DNA from: an uncultured Bacteroidales bacterium
Lineage (GTDB): Bacteria; Bacteroidota; Bacteroidia; Bacteroidales; UBA932
Length of the DNA: 64,000 bases
Assembly: GCA_944322575.1 (NCBI GenBank)
Contig: CALUPK010000010.1
Coordinates: 1-64,000, forward strand
Direction of reading: 5' to 3'
Shown: positions 44,189-55,607 of the stretch, piece by piece
Position numbering within the stretch: the stretch's first letter is position 1
How the letters are laid out: each line of letters opens with the position of its first letter
Program-made: the position numbers and the translations under genes
The notes under the pieces: model-generated
The model's input: only the letters and a program-made list of their open reading frames with translations
Told to the model about the DNA's origin: nothing
Databases searched by the model: none

Positions 44189-45023
44189 GGATTCGTACCA
44201 GGAACTGGCCCGGCTCCGGGAGCAGGTGGCCAAGCAGGAGAAAATGGCCTCCCTCGGCATGCTCACCGCAGGCATTGCCCACGAGATACAGAACCCGCTG
44301 AACTTCGTAATCAATTTCAGCAAGATGTCCGGCAAACTGCTCGAGGACTTAGAAGAGATCCTCTCAGGAGCCGGAGAGGGTCTCTCCGATGACGACCGGG
44401 AGGAGCTCGGCGAGATCATGGGAGACCTCAAGGACAACATCCGGCGCATCTGTGAGAACGGCGAGCGGGCCTCCAGCATCATCCGCAACATCCTGCTCTA
44501 CTCCCGCGGCAAGGAGGACGAATATCTTCCTACCGACCTCTGCCGCCTGACCAAGGAATACGTCGCCCTCTCCTACCACGCCATGAGGGCCAACCACAAG
44601 AACTTCAACGTCACCTTCGAGGAGGACTACGACGAGACCCTCCCTCAGGTCAACGTCATACCCCAGGACTTCAGCCGGGCAGTGCTCAACATCATGAACA
44701 ACGCCTGCTACGCCGTCTTCTCCAAGTCGCGCGGAGCCACTGACTGCTGCTACACTCCTACCATACGGATCTCCCTCCGCCGGGACGGAGACAGCGCCCG
44801 CTTAGTCATCGAGGACAACGGCACCGGCATCCCCAAGGACATCCGCAGACATCTGTTCACCCCCTTCTTCACCACCAAGCCGGTGGGCGAGGGCACCGGA
44901 CTGGGCCTGTCGATCACCAAGTCCATCATCGAGCAGAAGCACCGCGGGAAGATAGAAGTCGAGTCCGAGCCGGGACAGTACAGCCGGTTCATCATCACCA
45001 TTCCACTCAATCTGAAAAAATAG
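44181..45023 (+). CDS. cytosolic sensor histidine kinase
   Basis: 280 residues with no TM and no sensor domain. The H-box is GMLTAGIAHEIQNPLNF with acceptor His34. The HATPase domain has N box VLNIMNNACYAV, G1 VIEDNGTGIPKD and G2 GEGTGLGLSITKSIIEQKHRG. A short coiled-coil (1-25) may be the input contact. It overlaps the pseudo-kinase gene by 8 bp and lies 10 bp before the REC-PP2C gene, so it probably phosphorylates that receiver. Confidence 0.93.
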   Translation: MNEDSYQELARLREQVAKQEKMASLGMLTAGIAHEIQNPLNFVINFSKMSGKLLEDLEEILSGAGEGLSDDDREELGEIMGDLKDNIRRICENGERASSIIRNILLYSRGKEDEYLPTDLCRLTKEYVALSYHAMRANHKNFNVTFEEDYDETLPQVNVIPQDFSRAVLNIMNNACYAVFSKSRGATDCCYTPTIRISLRRDGDSARLVIEDNGTGIPKDIRRHLFTPFFTTKPVGEGTGLGLSITKSIIEQKHRGKIEVESEPGQYSRFIITIPLNLKK

Positions 45024-45032
45024 ACACGATAT

Positions 45033-46205
45033 ATGGCTCTCAAAATACTCAGCGTAGACGACGAGGTAGATTTGGAAATCCTGCTGACCCAGTATTTCCG
45101 CCGCAAGATAAAGAAGGGCGAGTACGAGTTCTCCTTCGCCCACAACGGAGTCGAGGCCCTCAAGATGCTCCTCGAGCATCCGGATTTCGACATCATCCTG
45201 AGCGACATCAACATGCCCGAGATGGACGGCCTGACCCTCCTCTCCAAGATCAACGAGATGCGCAATCCGGCCCTCAAGTGCATAATGGTCTCCGCCTACG
45301 GTGACATGGACAACATCCGCAGCGCCATGAACCAGGGCGCCTTCGACTTCACCACCAAGCCCATCGACCTGGGCGACCTCGAGCGGACCATCGAGAAGGC
45401 CGCCGAGCAGATAGCCTTCGTCAAGAAGGCCCAGGAAGAGCACTCCCAGCTGACCTCGATCCAGAACGACCTGCACGTGGCCCAGGAGATACAGGAGACC
45501 ATCCTGCCCAAGGAGCTGCCCGCCTTCCCGGATGAGATACGGCGCCGCTTTGACTTAGCCGCCGGCATGAAAGCCGCAAAATATGTCGGAGGTGATTTCT
45601 ACGATTATTTCAAGATAGACGGCACCCGCCTCGGCATAGTCATCGGCGACGTCTCAGGCAAGGGCGTCCCCGCAGCCATCTTCATGGCCATCAGCCGGAC
45701 CATCCTGCGCACCATCGCCCTCTCCTGCCCCTCCTGCGCCGACTGCCTCCGCCAGGCCAATGAGATCCTCAGCAACGACAGCGTCGAGGACATGTTCGTC
45801 ACCGTCTTCTACGGCATCCTGGACCTGAGCACCGGCCACATCAAGTACAGCAACGCCGGCCACAACCCGCCCATAGTCATCCGCCGCACCGACGGCAGCA
45901 CAACCACCCTCGAACCCACCGGCGACATCGCCCTCGGAGCCGTCCCCGGCATCACCTACAGCGAGAAAGAGACCGTCTTAGCCCCCGGCGACAGCCTGCT
46001 GCTCTACACCGACGGAGTCACCGAGGCCATGAACTCCGCCGGAGAGTTCTTCGGTTCATCCCGCCTGCTGGAGATATGCTCCGGCAGCAGTACCGACGAC
46101 AGTCCCGAAGCCCTGCTCGCCAGGATAGGAGACTCAATGACCGCATTTACAGCAGGAGCCTCCCAGTCAGATGACATCACCCTGCTTGCCGTAACGTTCA
46201 GATAG
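45033..46205 (+). CDS. response regulator with PP2C-type (SpoIIE/RsbU) phosphatase output
   Basis: 390 residues. The receiver domain (about 1-125) has the acidic triad region SVDDEVD and phospho-acceptor Asp58 in IILSDINMPEMDG, and Lys in FTTKPIDLG. A coiled-coil linker (about 130-165) leads to the PP2C domain (about 170-390) with the metal-binding motifs VGGDFYDYF, VIGDVSGKGVPAAI, LLLYTDGVTEA and SQSDDITLLAV. It is expected to dephosphorylate a Ser/Thr target in response to kinase signalling. No anti-anti-sigma partner is encoded next to it. Confidence 0.94.
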   Translation: MALKILSVDDEVDLEILLTQYFRRKIKKGEYEFSFAHNGVEALKMLLEHPDFDIILSDINMPEMDGLTLLSKINEMRNPALKCIMVSAYGDMDNIRSAMNQGAFDFTTKPIDLGDLERTIEKAAEQIAFVKKAQEEHSQLTSIQNDLHVAQEIQETILPKELPAFPDEIRRRFDLAAGMKAAKYVGGDFYDYFKIDGTRLGIVIGDVSGKGVPAAIFMAISRTILRTIALSCPSCADCLRQANEILSNDSVEDMFVTVFYGILDLSTGHIKYSNAGHNPPIVIRRTDGSTTTLEPTGDIALGAVPGITYSEKETVLAPGDSLLLYTDGVTEAMNSAGEFFGSSRLLEICSGSSTDDSPEALLARIGDSMTAFTAGASQSDDITLLAVTFR

Positions 46206-46206
46206 A

Positions 46207-47247
46207 TTACTGACGCCCATCCTCCGGACTGTCTTTCAGAAGATCGATGACACCTCCGTCATAGATAAGATATCCGCGCAGATCCGGACGGGAGGCAATG
46301 AACTCAGCCGCTTTTTCCTTGCCTAAAACCATGCAGTACGTCGCATAGGCATCCGACAGGGCTCCTCCGTGAACCGTGTCCGCTGAGATTACAGTCGCAC
46401 TCAGCAGATCCTGTTGCACCGGCCAGCCGGTCACCGGATTGATAGAGTGAGCGTATTTTTTGCCGTCGATGATATGATATTTACGATAATTGCCGGATGT
46501 AGTAATGCCGCAGTCGGTAATATCGAGAAATTTCTGAACATCCTCTCCGGCTATCTGCGAGCCGTCCACTGGGGCATCGATTCCTATCCTCCATGCCCTG
46601 CCCGAGGCATTCCGCCCCTTGCACACGATTTCCATTCCGACTTCCACCAAATAATCCCGAACCCCGATGCTGTCCATAAGCCGTGCCAGTACATCACAAG
46701 TATACCCCTGGGCTATAGCATTGAAATTCAGCTGCACTCTCGGATCTCTGCGCACTATGCGTCCGTCCTCACCCATACTCAGCAGATCCATTCCTACAAA
46801 CTCCAGCAACGAATCCACCACACCTGTAGTCATCGCGCTGTTGCGGACACTGTCCATATTTGCAGGATCTGAGAATCCGAATCCCCAGAAATCAAAGAGC
46901 GGTCCCCCGCTCACATCCATCAGCCCTCCGGTCTCCTCCCACAGCTGCTTCGACATATCGAAGAGTTCCCTGAACCAACGGTCGGGAACAACATCCTCGC
47001 CGCGGTTGAATCTTGAAAGGAGAGACCCCTTGTTGTACCCTGATATCGAGAAATCTATCTCACGCAGACGACGGGACACCAGCGAGATAACCGTGTCCTC
47101 GTCTATGTCTTGTACCGGCACGGAGTAGATGATGTGGAATGTTCCTCCCTGCGCATATCCCTCTATTCGGCGATAATCCGGACGGAGGGTGCATGAAGAG
47201 ACAGAAATCAGAAATACGGCTGAAAGAACTGTGAGTATGCTTCTCAT
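46207..47247 (-). CDS. apbE: FAD:protein FMN transferase (ApbE) lipoprotein
   Basis: 346 residues. The lipobox is SVSSC. ApbE motifs are TFHIIYSV, the acidic DFSISGYNKGS region, DVSGGPLFDFWGFG, and NFNAIAQGYTCDVLARLMDS, then ITTSGNYRKY and HSINPVTGWP with the His of the FAD site. It attaches FMN to Thr or Ser of RnfG/NqrC-type subunits in the periplasm. It is convergent with the phosphatase gene, whose stop is 1 bp away. Confidence 0.95.
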   Translation of the reverse strand: MRSILTVLSAVFLISVSSCTLRPDYRRIEGYAQGGTFHIIYSVPVQDIDEDTVISLVSRRLREIDFSISGYNKGSLLSRFNRGEDVVPDRWFRELFDMSKQLWEETGGLMDVSGGPLFDFWGFGFSDPANMDSVRNSAMTTGVVDSLLEFVGMDLLSMGEDGRIVRRDPRVQLNFNAIAQGYTCDVLARLMDSIGVRDYLVEVGMEIVCKGRNASGRAWRIGIDAPVDGSQIAGEDVQKFLDITDCGITTSGNYRKYHIIDGKKYAHSINPVTGWPVQQDLLSATVISADTVHGGALSDAYATYCMVLGKEKAAEFIASRPDLRGYLIYDGGVIDLLKDSPEDGRQ

Positions 47248-47278
47248 AACGGATGACAGGTATTTGTTAAATGAAAAA

Positions 47279-47304
47279 AGCTGACAACCGTATGATTATC
47301 AGCT
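47279..47304 (-). terminator. terminator of tRNA-Leu
   Basis: AGCTGA...TCAGCT stem, on the minus strand followed by TTTTTT (47273-47278). Confidence 0.7.
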
Positions 47305-47313
47305 AAATCTCTG

Positions 47314-47397
47314 TGCCCGGAACAGGACTCGAACCTGCACAGCCTTGCGGCCACTAGTCCCTGAAACTAGCGTGTCTACCAATTTCACCATCCGGGC
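47314..47397 (-). tRNA. tRNA-Leu (anticodon CAG)
   Basis: 84 nt, with acceptor arms GCCCGGA / TCCGGGC, a long variable arm (CTAGTGGCCGCAAGGC region), the T-loop GGTTCGAGTCC, and anticodon loop TTCAGGG inside the CTAGT/ACTAG stem, giving CAG. CCA is not encoded. Confidence 0.95.
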
Positions 47398-47473
47398 AGA
47401 CACTTTATTTTTGAGGACTGCAAAGATAGTGCTTTTTTCTCAGTTTCCAAGAAAATATCGATTATCCTGAAAA

Positions 47474-48655
47474 TTATTTTTTGAGACGCGGCTGCAGATA
47501 CATCAGACAGACAAGGCATGCCGCAATACTTATCACGCCGCCTATATATCCGACGGCGCCGACATTGATGCCAGAGCATACTATCCCTCCGATAAGTGCG
47601 CCGCCGCCGATACCCACATTGAAGATGCCGGAATATATGGACATCGCCACGGATGTACCGTCGGGAACATTCCGGATAACTTCAGACTGAAAGACCATAC
47701 CGAAGAATGTATATGAGATGCCCCAGAGGGCCAGCAGTGCGATGACGCTCTGCACGGACCAGGCCGCGGGACGGAGCAGGAAAAGTCCGGCGCATATCCC
47801 GATTACGGCCATGCGCATGAAAAGACTGCGGTGACGGTCATAGTATCTGGAAAATATAACACTGCCTGCCAGCCCCATGACACCGAAGAGGGTCAGCAGC
47901 ATAGTGATAGTTCCTTCCTTGAGGCCCGCTGTCTGGACCATGAAAGGCTCAATATAGCTGTATGAAGTAAAATGAGCAGTAACTAAAAGGACTGTTACCA
48001 AATAAAGCGGCGGCAGGGCAGGAATCCTCAAAAGCTGCGGCAGCTGCTTGAAAGAAAAGGCTTTCTCGCGTCCTGTCTTAGGCAGCACAAAACTCAAAAA
48101 CAGCAGTACTGCAAATGATATGAGTCCTATGATAAAAAAGGTTGTTCTCCATCCAGTAGCGATACCGATGGCCCTCCCCATGGGCAGACCTACAATCATA
48201 GCTATCGACGAGCCCGCAACGATCATACTAAGAGCCGCCGATTTATGTCCCTCGGGGGCAATCCTTACTGCTAAAGGAGTCACTATCGACCAGAATATGG
48301 CGTGAGCACAGGCCACCCCTATGCGGGACGCCATCAGCATCCAGAATCCAGTGGACATGGCCGACAGGATGTGGCTGACCGCGAACAGCGCCACTATCCC
48401 GCACATAAGCCGTTTTGACTCAACTCCTGAGACTATAATCATCAAAGGCAGGGAAGTAAGGGCCACCACCCAGGCATATATGGTAATCATGAGCCCGGCA
48501 CGGGACTCCGTTATCGAGAAGTCGGCCGCGATATCGCTCAGCAGCCCGATGGGAATGAATTCGGAAGTATTGAAAATAAAGGTAGAAAATGTCAGAGCCA
48601 AAAGCGGCAACCACTCTCTCACCGCGCTCCTTCTACTGATTGTGATATTTTGCAT
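47474..48655 (-). CDS. SotB-like major facilitator sugar/small-molecule exporter
   Basis: 393 residues from ATG 48653-48655, which fits the N-terminus MQNITISRRSAVREWLPLLA; the frame extends 9 codons upstream. About 12 TM helices with MFS motif A-like loops (FSRYYDRHRSLF). NTSEFIPIGLLSDIAADFSI, WVVALTSLPLM and RIGVACAHAIFWSIVTPLAVR are typical of SotB/YdeA. It exports sugars or related compounds. It is divergent from lacZ, with overlapping promoter boxes, which suggests joint control. Confidence 0.88.
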   Translation of the reverse strand: MQNITISRRSAVREWLPLLALTFSTFIFNTSEFIPIGLLSDIAADFSITESRAGLMITIYAWVVALTSLPLMIIVSGVESKRLMCGIVALFAVSHILSAMSTGFWMLMASRIGVACAHAIFWSIVTPLAVRIAPEGHKSAALSMIVAGSSIAMIVGLPMGRAIGIATGWRTTFFIIGLISFAVLLFLSFVLPKTGREKAFSFKQLPQLLRIPALPPLYLVTVLLVTAHFTSYSYIEPFMVQTAGLKEGTITMLLTLFGVMGLAGSVIFSRYYDRHRSLFMRMAVIGICAGLFLLRPAAWSVQSVIALLALWGISYTFFGMVFQSEVIRNVPDGTSVAMSIYSGIFNVGIGGGALIGGIVCSGINVGAVGYIGGVISIAACLVCLMYLQPRLKK

Positions 48656-48679
48656 AAAGTCTCTTTTGAAAAAATCGCG

Positions 48680-48696
48680 CAAATATAGTAACTTTG
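48680..48696. promoter_or_regulatory. overlapping divergent promoters of sotB-like and lacZ genes
   Basis: Minus strand TATATTTG at 48680-48687 (exporter) and plus strand TAACTTTG at 48689-48696 (beta-galactosidase) lie back to back, so polymerase can occupy only one at a time. Confidence 0.65.
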
Positions 48697-48718
48697 CGGG
48701 TTATTGCAAATCATCTGA

Positions 48719-51934
<3,216 letters not shown>

Positions 51935-51951
51935 TTAATCACACACAGAAA

Positions 51952-54006
51952 ATGAAAGAGTACAAACGTTATCTTGTCACCTCCGCTCTGCCCTACGCAA
52001 ACGGACCAGTCCACATCGGTCACTTAGCGGGTGTCTATGTACCCGCCGATATCTACGTCAGATATCTCCGAATGTGCGGCCGGGACGTATTCTTCGTAGG
52101 CGGCTCAGATGAGCATGGGGTGCCCATCACCATCCAGGCCCGTAAACAGGGCTGCTCACCCCAGGATATCGTGGACAAATACCATAAGCTGATCAAGGAC
52201 TCCTTCGCTGAGCTCGGCATCAGTTTCGACGTCTACTCGAGGACCACGTCCAAGACCCATTATAAGACTGCCTCAGAGTTCTTCCGCAAGCTCTATGATG
52301 AGGGGAAATTTATCGAGAAAGAGAGCGAACAGTACTATGACGAAGATGCCAAGCAGTTCCTGGCAGACCGCTATATCGTGGGCACCTGTCCCAAGTGCGG
52401 CAATGAGGGCGCCTACGGTGACCAGTGCGAGAAATGCGGCTGCACCCTCAGTCCCGACGAATTGATCAACCCGCACTCCGCCCTGAGCGGCAAGCCCCCT
52501 GTAAAGCGCCGTACCAAGCACTGGTACCTGCCCCTGAACGAATACGAACCCTGGCTCCGGCAGTGGATTCTCGAAGGTCACAAAGAGTGGAAGACCAATG
52601 TTTACGGCCAGTGCAAGTCCTGGATCGACGGCGGTCTCCAGCCCAGAGCCGTCAGCCGCGACCTCGACTGGGGCATCCCCGTGCCTGTCGAAGGCGCTGA
52701 AGGCAAGGTCCTCTACGTGTGGTTCGACGCCCCCATCGGCTACATCTCCAACACTATCGAGGCCCGTCCCGATGACTGGGAAAAATACTGGAAGAGCCCT
52801 GATACCAAGATGGTGCATTTCATCGGCAAAGACAACATAGTCTTCCACTGCATCGTCTTCCCCTGCATGCTCAAGGCCTACGGCGACGGATACATCCTCC
52901 CGGACAACGTTCCCGCCAACGAGTTCCTCAACCTCGAGGGCGACAAGCTCTCCACCTCCCGCAACTGGGCCATCTGGCTCCACGAGTACCTGCGGGACTT
53001 CCCCGGCAAGCAGGACGTACTCCGCTACGTGCTCTGCGCCAACGCCCCTGAGACCAAGGACAACGACTTCACCTGGAAAGACTTCCAGGCCCGCAACAAC
53101 TCCGAGCTCGTAGCCATATACGGCAACTTCGTAAACCGCGCCGTCGTCCTGACCCACAAGTATTTCGACGGCAAGGTGCCCGCCGACATCAAGCATGAGG
53201 CCATAGATGACGAGACCCTCGCACAGGTACCTGCCCTCAAGGCCGCCATCACCGACGCCCTCGAGCACTACCGCTTCCGCGAGGCCCTCAAGGAGGCCAT
53301 GAACCTCGCCCGCCTCGGCAACAAGTACCTCACCGACACCGAGCCCTGGAAGGTGGCCAAGACCGACATGGACCGCACCGCCTCCATTCTCAATGTATCG
53401 CTGAAGCTCTGCGCGGACCTTGCCGTTGCATTTGCCCCCTTCATCCCCTTCTCATCGGACAAGCTCCTGACCATCCTGAACCTCCCGAAGGATGTTCTGA
53501 AGTGGGACAATATCGGGCAGGAGAACCTCCTTCCCGCCGGGCATCAATTAGGCAAGGCCGAACTGCTCTTTGAGAAAATAGAGGATGAGGCCATCAATGC
53601 CCAGATGGAGCGATTAGAGAATATCCGAAAGGCCAATGCAGCTGCCGCTGCCGCTGCTGCTCCGGTAGAGCCCCAGAAGGAAGAATGCACATTCGACGAG
53701 TTCGGCAAGATGGACATCCGCACAGCCACCGTCCTGGAGGCCGAGAGAGTGCCCAAGACCGACAAGCTCCTGAAACTCACCATCGACACAGGCATCGACC
53801 AGCGTGTGATAGTCTCGGGAATCGCTGAGTATTATACCCCTGAACAGATGATTGGCAAGCAGATATGCATCTTAGCCAACTTAGCACCCCGCAAGATCCG
53901 CGGCATAGAGTCCAAGGGCATGATCCTGATGGCCAAGCAGCCTGACGGCAAGATGCGTATCGTGGCTCCGGAGGAGAAACTCTGCAACGGAGCTACAGTA
54001 GGTTAG
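51952..54006 (+). CDS. metG: methionyl-tRNA synthetase
   Basis: 684 residues. The HIGH motif is [20 protein letters not shown], the zinc-binding knuckles are [18 protein letters not shown], the KMSKS-type motif is GDKLSTSRN, and the C-terminal EMAP/tRNA-binding fold lies at about 575-684 ([20 protein letters not shown]). It charges tRNA-Met. It is 17 bp after lacZ and may be partly read from it. Its last bases overlap the convergent HU-like gene by 4 bp. Confidence 0.97.
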   Translation: MKEYKRYLVTSALPYANGPVHIGHLAGVYVPADIYVRYLRMCGRDVFFVGGSDEHGVPITIQARKQGCSPQDIVDKYHKLIKDSFAELGISFDVYSRTTSKTHYKTASEFFRKLYDEGKFIEKESEQYYDEDAKQFLADRYIVGTCPKCGNEGAYGDQCEKCGCTLSPDELINPHSALSGKPPVKRRTKHWYLPLNEYEPWLRQWILEGHKEWKTNVYGQCKSWIDGGLQPRAVSRDLDWGIPVPVEGAEGKVLYVWFDAPIGYISNTIEARPDDWEKYWKSPDTKMVHFIGKDNIVFHCIVFPCMLKAYGDGYILPDNVPANEFLNLEGDKLSTSRNWAIWLHEYLRDFPGKQDVLRYVLCANAPETKDNDFTWKDFQARNNSELVAIYGNFVNRAVVLTHKYFDGKVPADIKHEAIDDETLAQVPALKAAITDALEHYRFREALKEAMNLARLGNKYLTDTEPWKVAKTDMDRTASILNVSLKLCADLAVAFAPFIPFSSDKLLTILNLPKDVLKWDNIGQENLLPAGHQLGKAELLFEKIEDEAINAQMERLENIRKANAAAAAAAAPVEPQKEECTFDEFGKMDIRTATVLEAERVPKTDKLLKLTIDTGIDQRVIVSGIAEYYTPEQMIGKQICILANLAPRKIRGIESKGMILMAKQPDGKMRIVAPEEKLCNGATVG

Positions 54007-54674
54007 AGTCCCTGCTGCTGGATAAGTTCCAACTCCTCATCAGAATAGATGAGACTGTCGAGGTGGCCGCTGCGTCCGAGAGTTACAAGGATGACAGCGG
54101 CCACTATTATTGCCGCGGCTATCCCGAGGACGATGAACCATATACGGCCGGCTTTCCCCGACTTTACGTCAGCAGCAGCGCTGACCTGCACCGGTTCAGG
54201 CTTCTCAGGCTGCGGTTCCGCACTACGCGGCTCTTCCTGCACTGCCGTCTTAACAGGCTTTAAGGTAACCGGCTCAAAACCGAATGCCTGACCGAACACT
54301 CCCCCGTCCTGCTCTGCAACAAAATAAGCATTGCCCTCAAGCGTACATCTTAGACGTCCGAGTCCCGGCAACTCGATATTCTTACGGTCGGAGAGAGTAT
54401 ACTTGAGCTGTCGCAGGAATGTCTCAAGCTCCGTTGCAGCCGTAGCGGCATCAATACCCGAGACGGCCGCATAGTACCTTGATATCATATCTCCTGCCGC
54501 CCTCTCATCGGCCTTAAAGGAGATACGCTTCGAAGGAGGATAGATAGTCTTTCCGTCTTCCGAGAAATACGCAGGCATCGGTTCCGTACGGAAATACCCC
54601 ATTCCAGGCAATGAAATACGGTCATTATCAATGATCAGCTCCTTGAGCAGGCGGGAAAGAAGATTGACGTCCAT
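54003..54674 (-). CDS. CCDC81-like HU-domain protein with one TM helix
   Basis: 223 residues. Two HU-like halves (about 1-65 with [18 protein letters not shown], and 70-140 with ISRYYAAV... [19 protein letters not shown]) match the prokaryotic CCDC81-like HU domains known in Bacteroidota. A Pro/Glu linker (about 148-175) leads to a TM (about 182-205, [20 protein letters not shown]). The SPOR domain common in this family is absent. It may link nucleoid or cell-wall functions to the membrane. Confidence 0.78.
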   Translation of the reverse strand: MDVNLLSRLLKELIIDNDRISLPGMGYFRTEPMPAYFSEDGKTIYPPSKRISFKADERAAGDMISRYYAAVSGIDAATAATELETFLRQLKYTLSDRKNIELPGLGRLRCTLEGNAYFVAEQDGGVFGQAFGFEPVTLKPVKTAVQEEPRSAEPQPEKPEPVQVSAAADVKSGKAGRIWFIVLGIAAAIIVAAVILVTLGRSGHLDSLIYSDEELELIQQQGL

Positions 54675-54737
54675 AGATTATTTTTAAAAATTTCTGCACA
54701 AAGTTAAATTATTTTTTTGCAAGTTAAAAAAATTATC

Positions 54738-54745
54738 TATCTTTG
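54738..54745 (+). promoter_or_regulatory. -7 box of tRNA-Asn
   Basis: TATCTTTG, 18 bp before the tRNA-Asn 5' end. TTTG at 54716-54719 serves as the -33 element (18-19 bp spacing). Confidence 0.65.
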
Positions 54746-54763
54746 CAGTCCCGAAAGGAAAAT

Positions 54764-54837
54764 TCCTCTTTAGCTCAGTTGGTTAGAGCACCTGACTGTT
54801 AATCAGGGGGTCCTAGGTTCAAGTCCTAGAAGGGGAG
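54764..54837 (+). tRNA. tRNA-Asn (anticodon GTT)
   Basis: 74 nt. Acceptor TCCTCTT pairs with AAGGGGA; the D-loop is AGCTCAGTTGGTTAGAGCA; the anticodon stem CTGA(C)/(A)TCAG holds CTGTTAA with GTT; the T-loop is GGTTCAAGTCC. Typical Asn identity elements. CCA is not encoded. Confidence 0.96.
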
Positions 54838-54871
54838 CGAGATTTACTATGTTTTCATAATGTTATTTTTT

Positions 54872-54905
54872 CCTCCTTGCGATGTGAATCGTAAGGAGGT
54901 TTTTT
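54872..54905 (+). terminator. terminator of tRNA-Asn
   Basis: CCTCCTT (54872-54878) pairs with AAGGAGG (54893-54899), with an inner CGAT/ATCG stem and a TTTTTT tail. Confidence 0.9.
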
Positions 54906-54953
54906 ATGCGGGTATAATTGCCAAAAATGCGGACAGGCAAGTGTAAGGCATAA

Positions 54954-54990
54954 AAAAATAGAGGCTACTCGATAAGAAGCCTCTATTTTT
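54954..54990 (-). terminator. terminator of tRNA-Pro(CGG)
   Basis: AAAAATAGAGGC / GCCTCTATTTTT stem around TACTCGATAAGAA. The minus-strand RNA ends in a U-run; the plus strand also has one. Confidence 0.8.
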
Positions 54991-54991
54991 G

Positions 54992-55065
54992 TCGGGAAGA
55001 GGTGACTCGAACACCCGACCTCTGCGTCCCGAACGCAGCGCGCTAGCCAACTGCGCCACTTCCCG
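54992..55065 (-). tRNA. tRNA-Pro (anticodon CGG)
   Basis: 74 nt. Acceptor CGGGAAG pairs with CTTCCCG; the anticodon stem CTGCG/CGCAG holds loop TTCGGGA with CGG; the T-loop is GTTCGAGTC. It begins with C1-G72, as do other tRNA-Pro. CCA is not encoded. Confidence 0.95.
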
Positions 55066-55085
55066 AAACTCTATATGTATCTCAC

Positions 55086-55119
55086 AAAAAGAGGCCTCCG
55101 ATTTCGGGAGACCTCTTTT
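55086..55119 (-). terminator. terminator of tRNA-Pro(AGG)
   Basis: AAAAGAGG / CCTCTTTT with an inner CTCCGA / TCGGGAG stem. It separates the two tRNA-Pro genes. Confidence 0.8.
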
Positions 55120-55120
55120 G

Positions 55121-55194
55121 TCGGGATGAGACGACTCGAACGTCCGACCCCCACGTCCCTAACGTGGTGCGCTAACCAACTGCGCCACATCCCG
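55121..55194 (-). tRNA. tRNA-Pro (anticodon AGG)
   Basis: 74 nt. Acceptor CGGGATG pairs with CATCCCG; the anticodon stem CCACG/CGTGG holds loop TTAGGGA with AGG. It is close in sequence to the neighbouring tRNA-Pro(CGG), which suggests tandem duplication followed by anticodon change. CCA is not encoded. Confidence 0.93.
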
Positions 55195-55204
55195 AATCGG
55201 ACCG

Positions 55205-55212
55205 CAAAGATA
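55205..55212 (-). promoter_or_regulatory. -7 box of the tRNA-Pro pair
   Basis: The minus strand reads TATCTTTG, 10 bp before the tRNA-Pro(AGG) 5' end. TTTG on the minus strand at 55231-55234 is the likely -33 element. Confidence 0.6.
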
Positions 55213-55262
55213 GTAAAAATTCGGATTGCGCAAACTTTTTTCGAAAAATTTCTCAAAAATAC

Positions 55263-55532
55263 CTACTGAGCATTGTGACTGACATCGAGATATGTCAGCT
55301 GATTGTCGCTGCAGTTTAAATATGTCAAATTCGTAAAATATTTGATCTCGCTCATGTCTGAAATGGATGACTCCCGAACATTCAGCCTAGTACAGGCTTC
55401 TGCTTCGGCAATCGATATCCGGCCGTCGCCGTCGGTGTCTACGCCGGGGTTCTTGCTGAGGATAGCGTTCAGGAAGTTAGGGTCGTTGAAGGTTATAATT
55501 TCAAAGTTAGTAGTTTTGTGACAAAACAGCAA
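55263..55532 (-). pseudogene. fragment of a leucine-rich-repeat surface protein gene
   Basis: 89 codons. A Ca-loop-like stretch (GVDTDGDGRISIAEA) is followed by LRR units of the type NLTYLNCSDNQLTYLDVS, as in BspA-like Bacteroidales surface proteins. The fragment lacks a signal peptide and stops after one and a half repeats, 68 bp from tRNA-Pro. Complete relatives carry many repeats, so this is a two-ended remnant, perhaps left by recombination at the tRNA genes. Confidence 0.75.
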
Positions 55533-55540
55533 AAGAAAAA

Positions 55541-55565
55541 CCGGGTGAGGAATATCCTGACCCGG
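55541..55565 (-). terminator. terminator of the peptidase/Etf operon
   Basis: CCGGGT (55541-55546) pairs with ACCCGG (55560-55565) with an inner GAGGAATATCCT stem. On the minus strand it is followed by TTTTTC. Confidence 0.85.
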
Positions 55566-55607
55566 CCTTCTTCAAAAGTTACGCACCGTTCTGTGAAACC
55601 AAGACAT

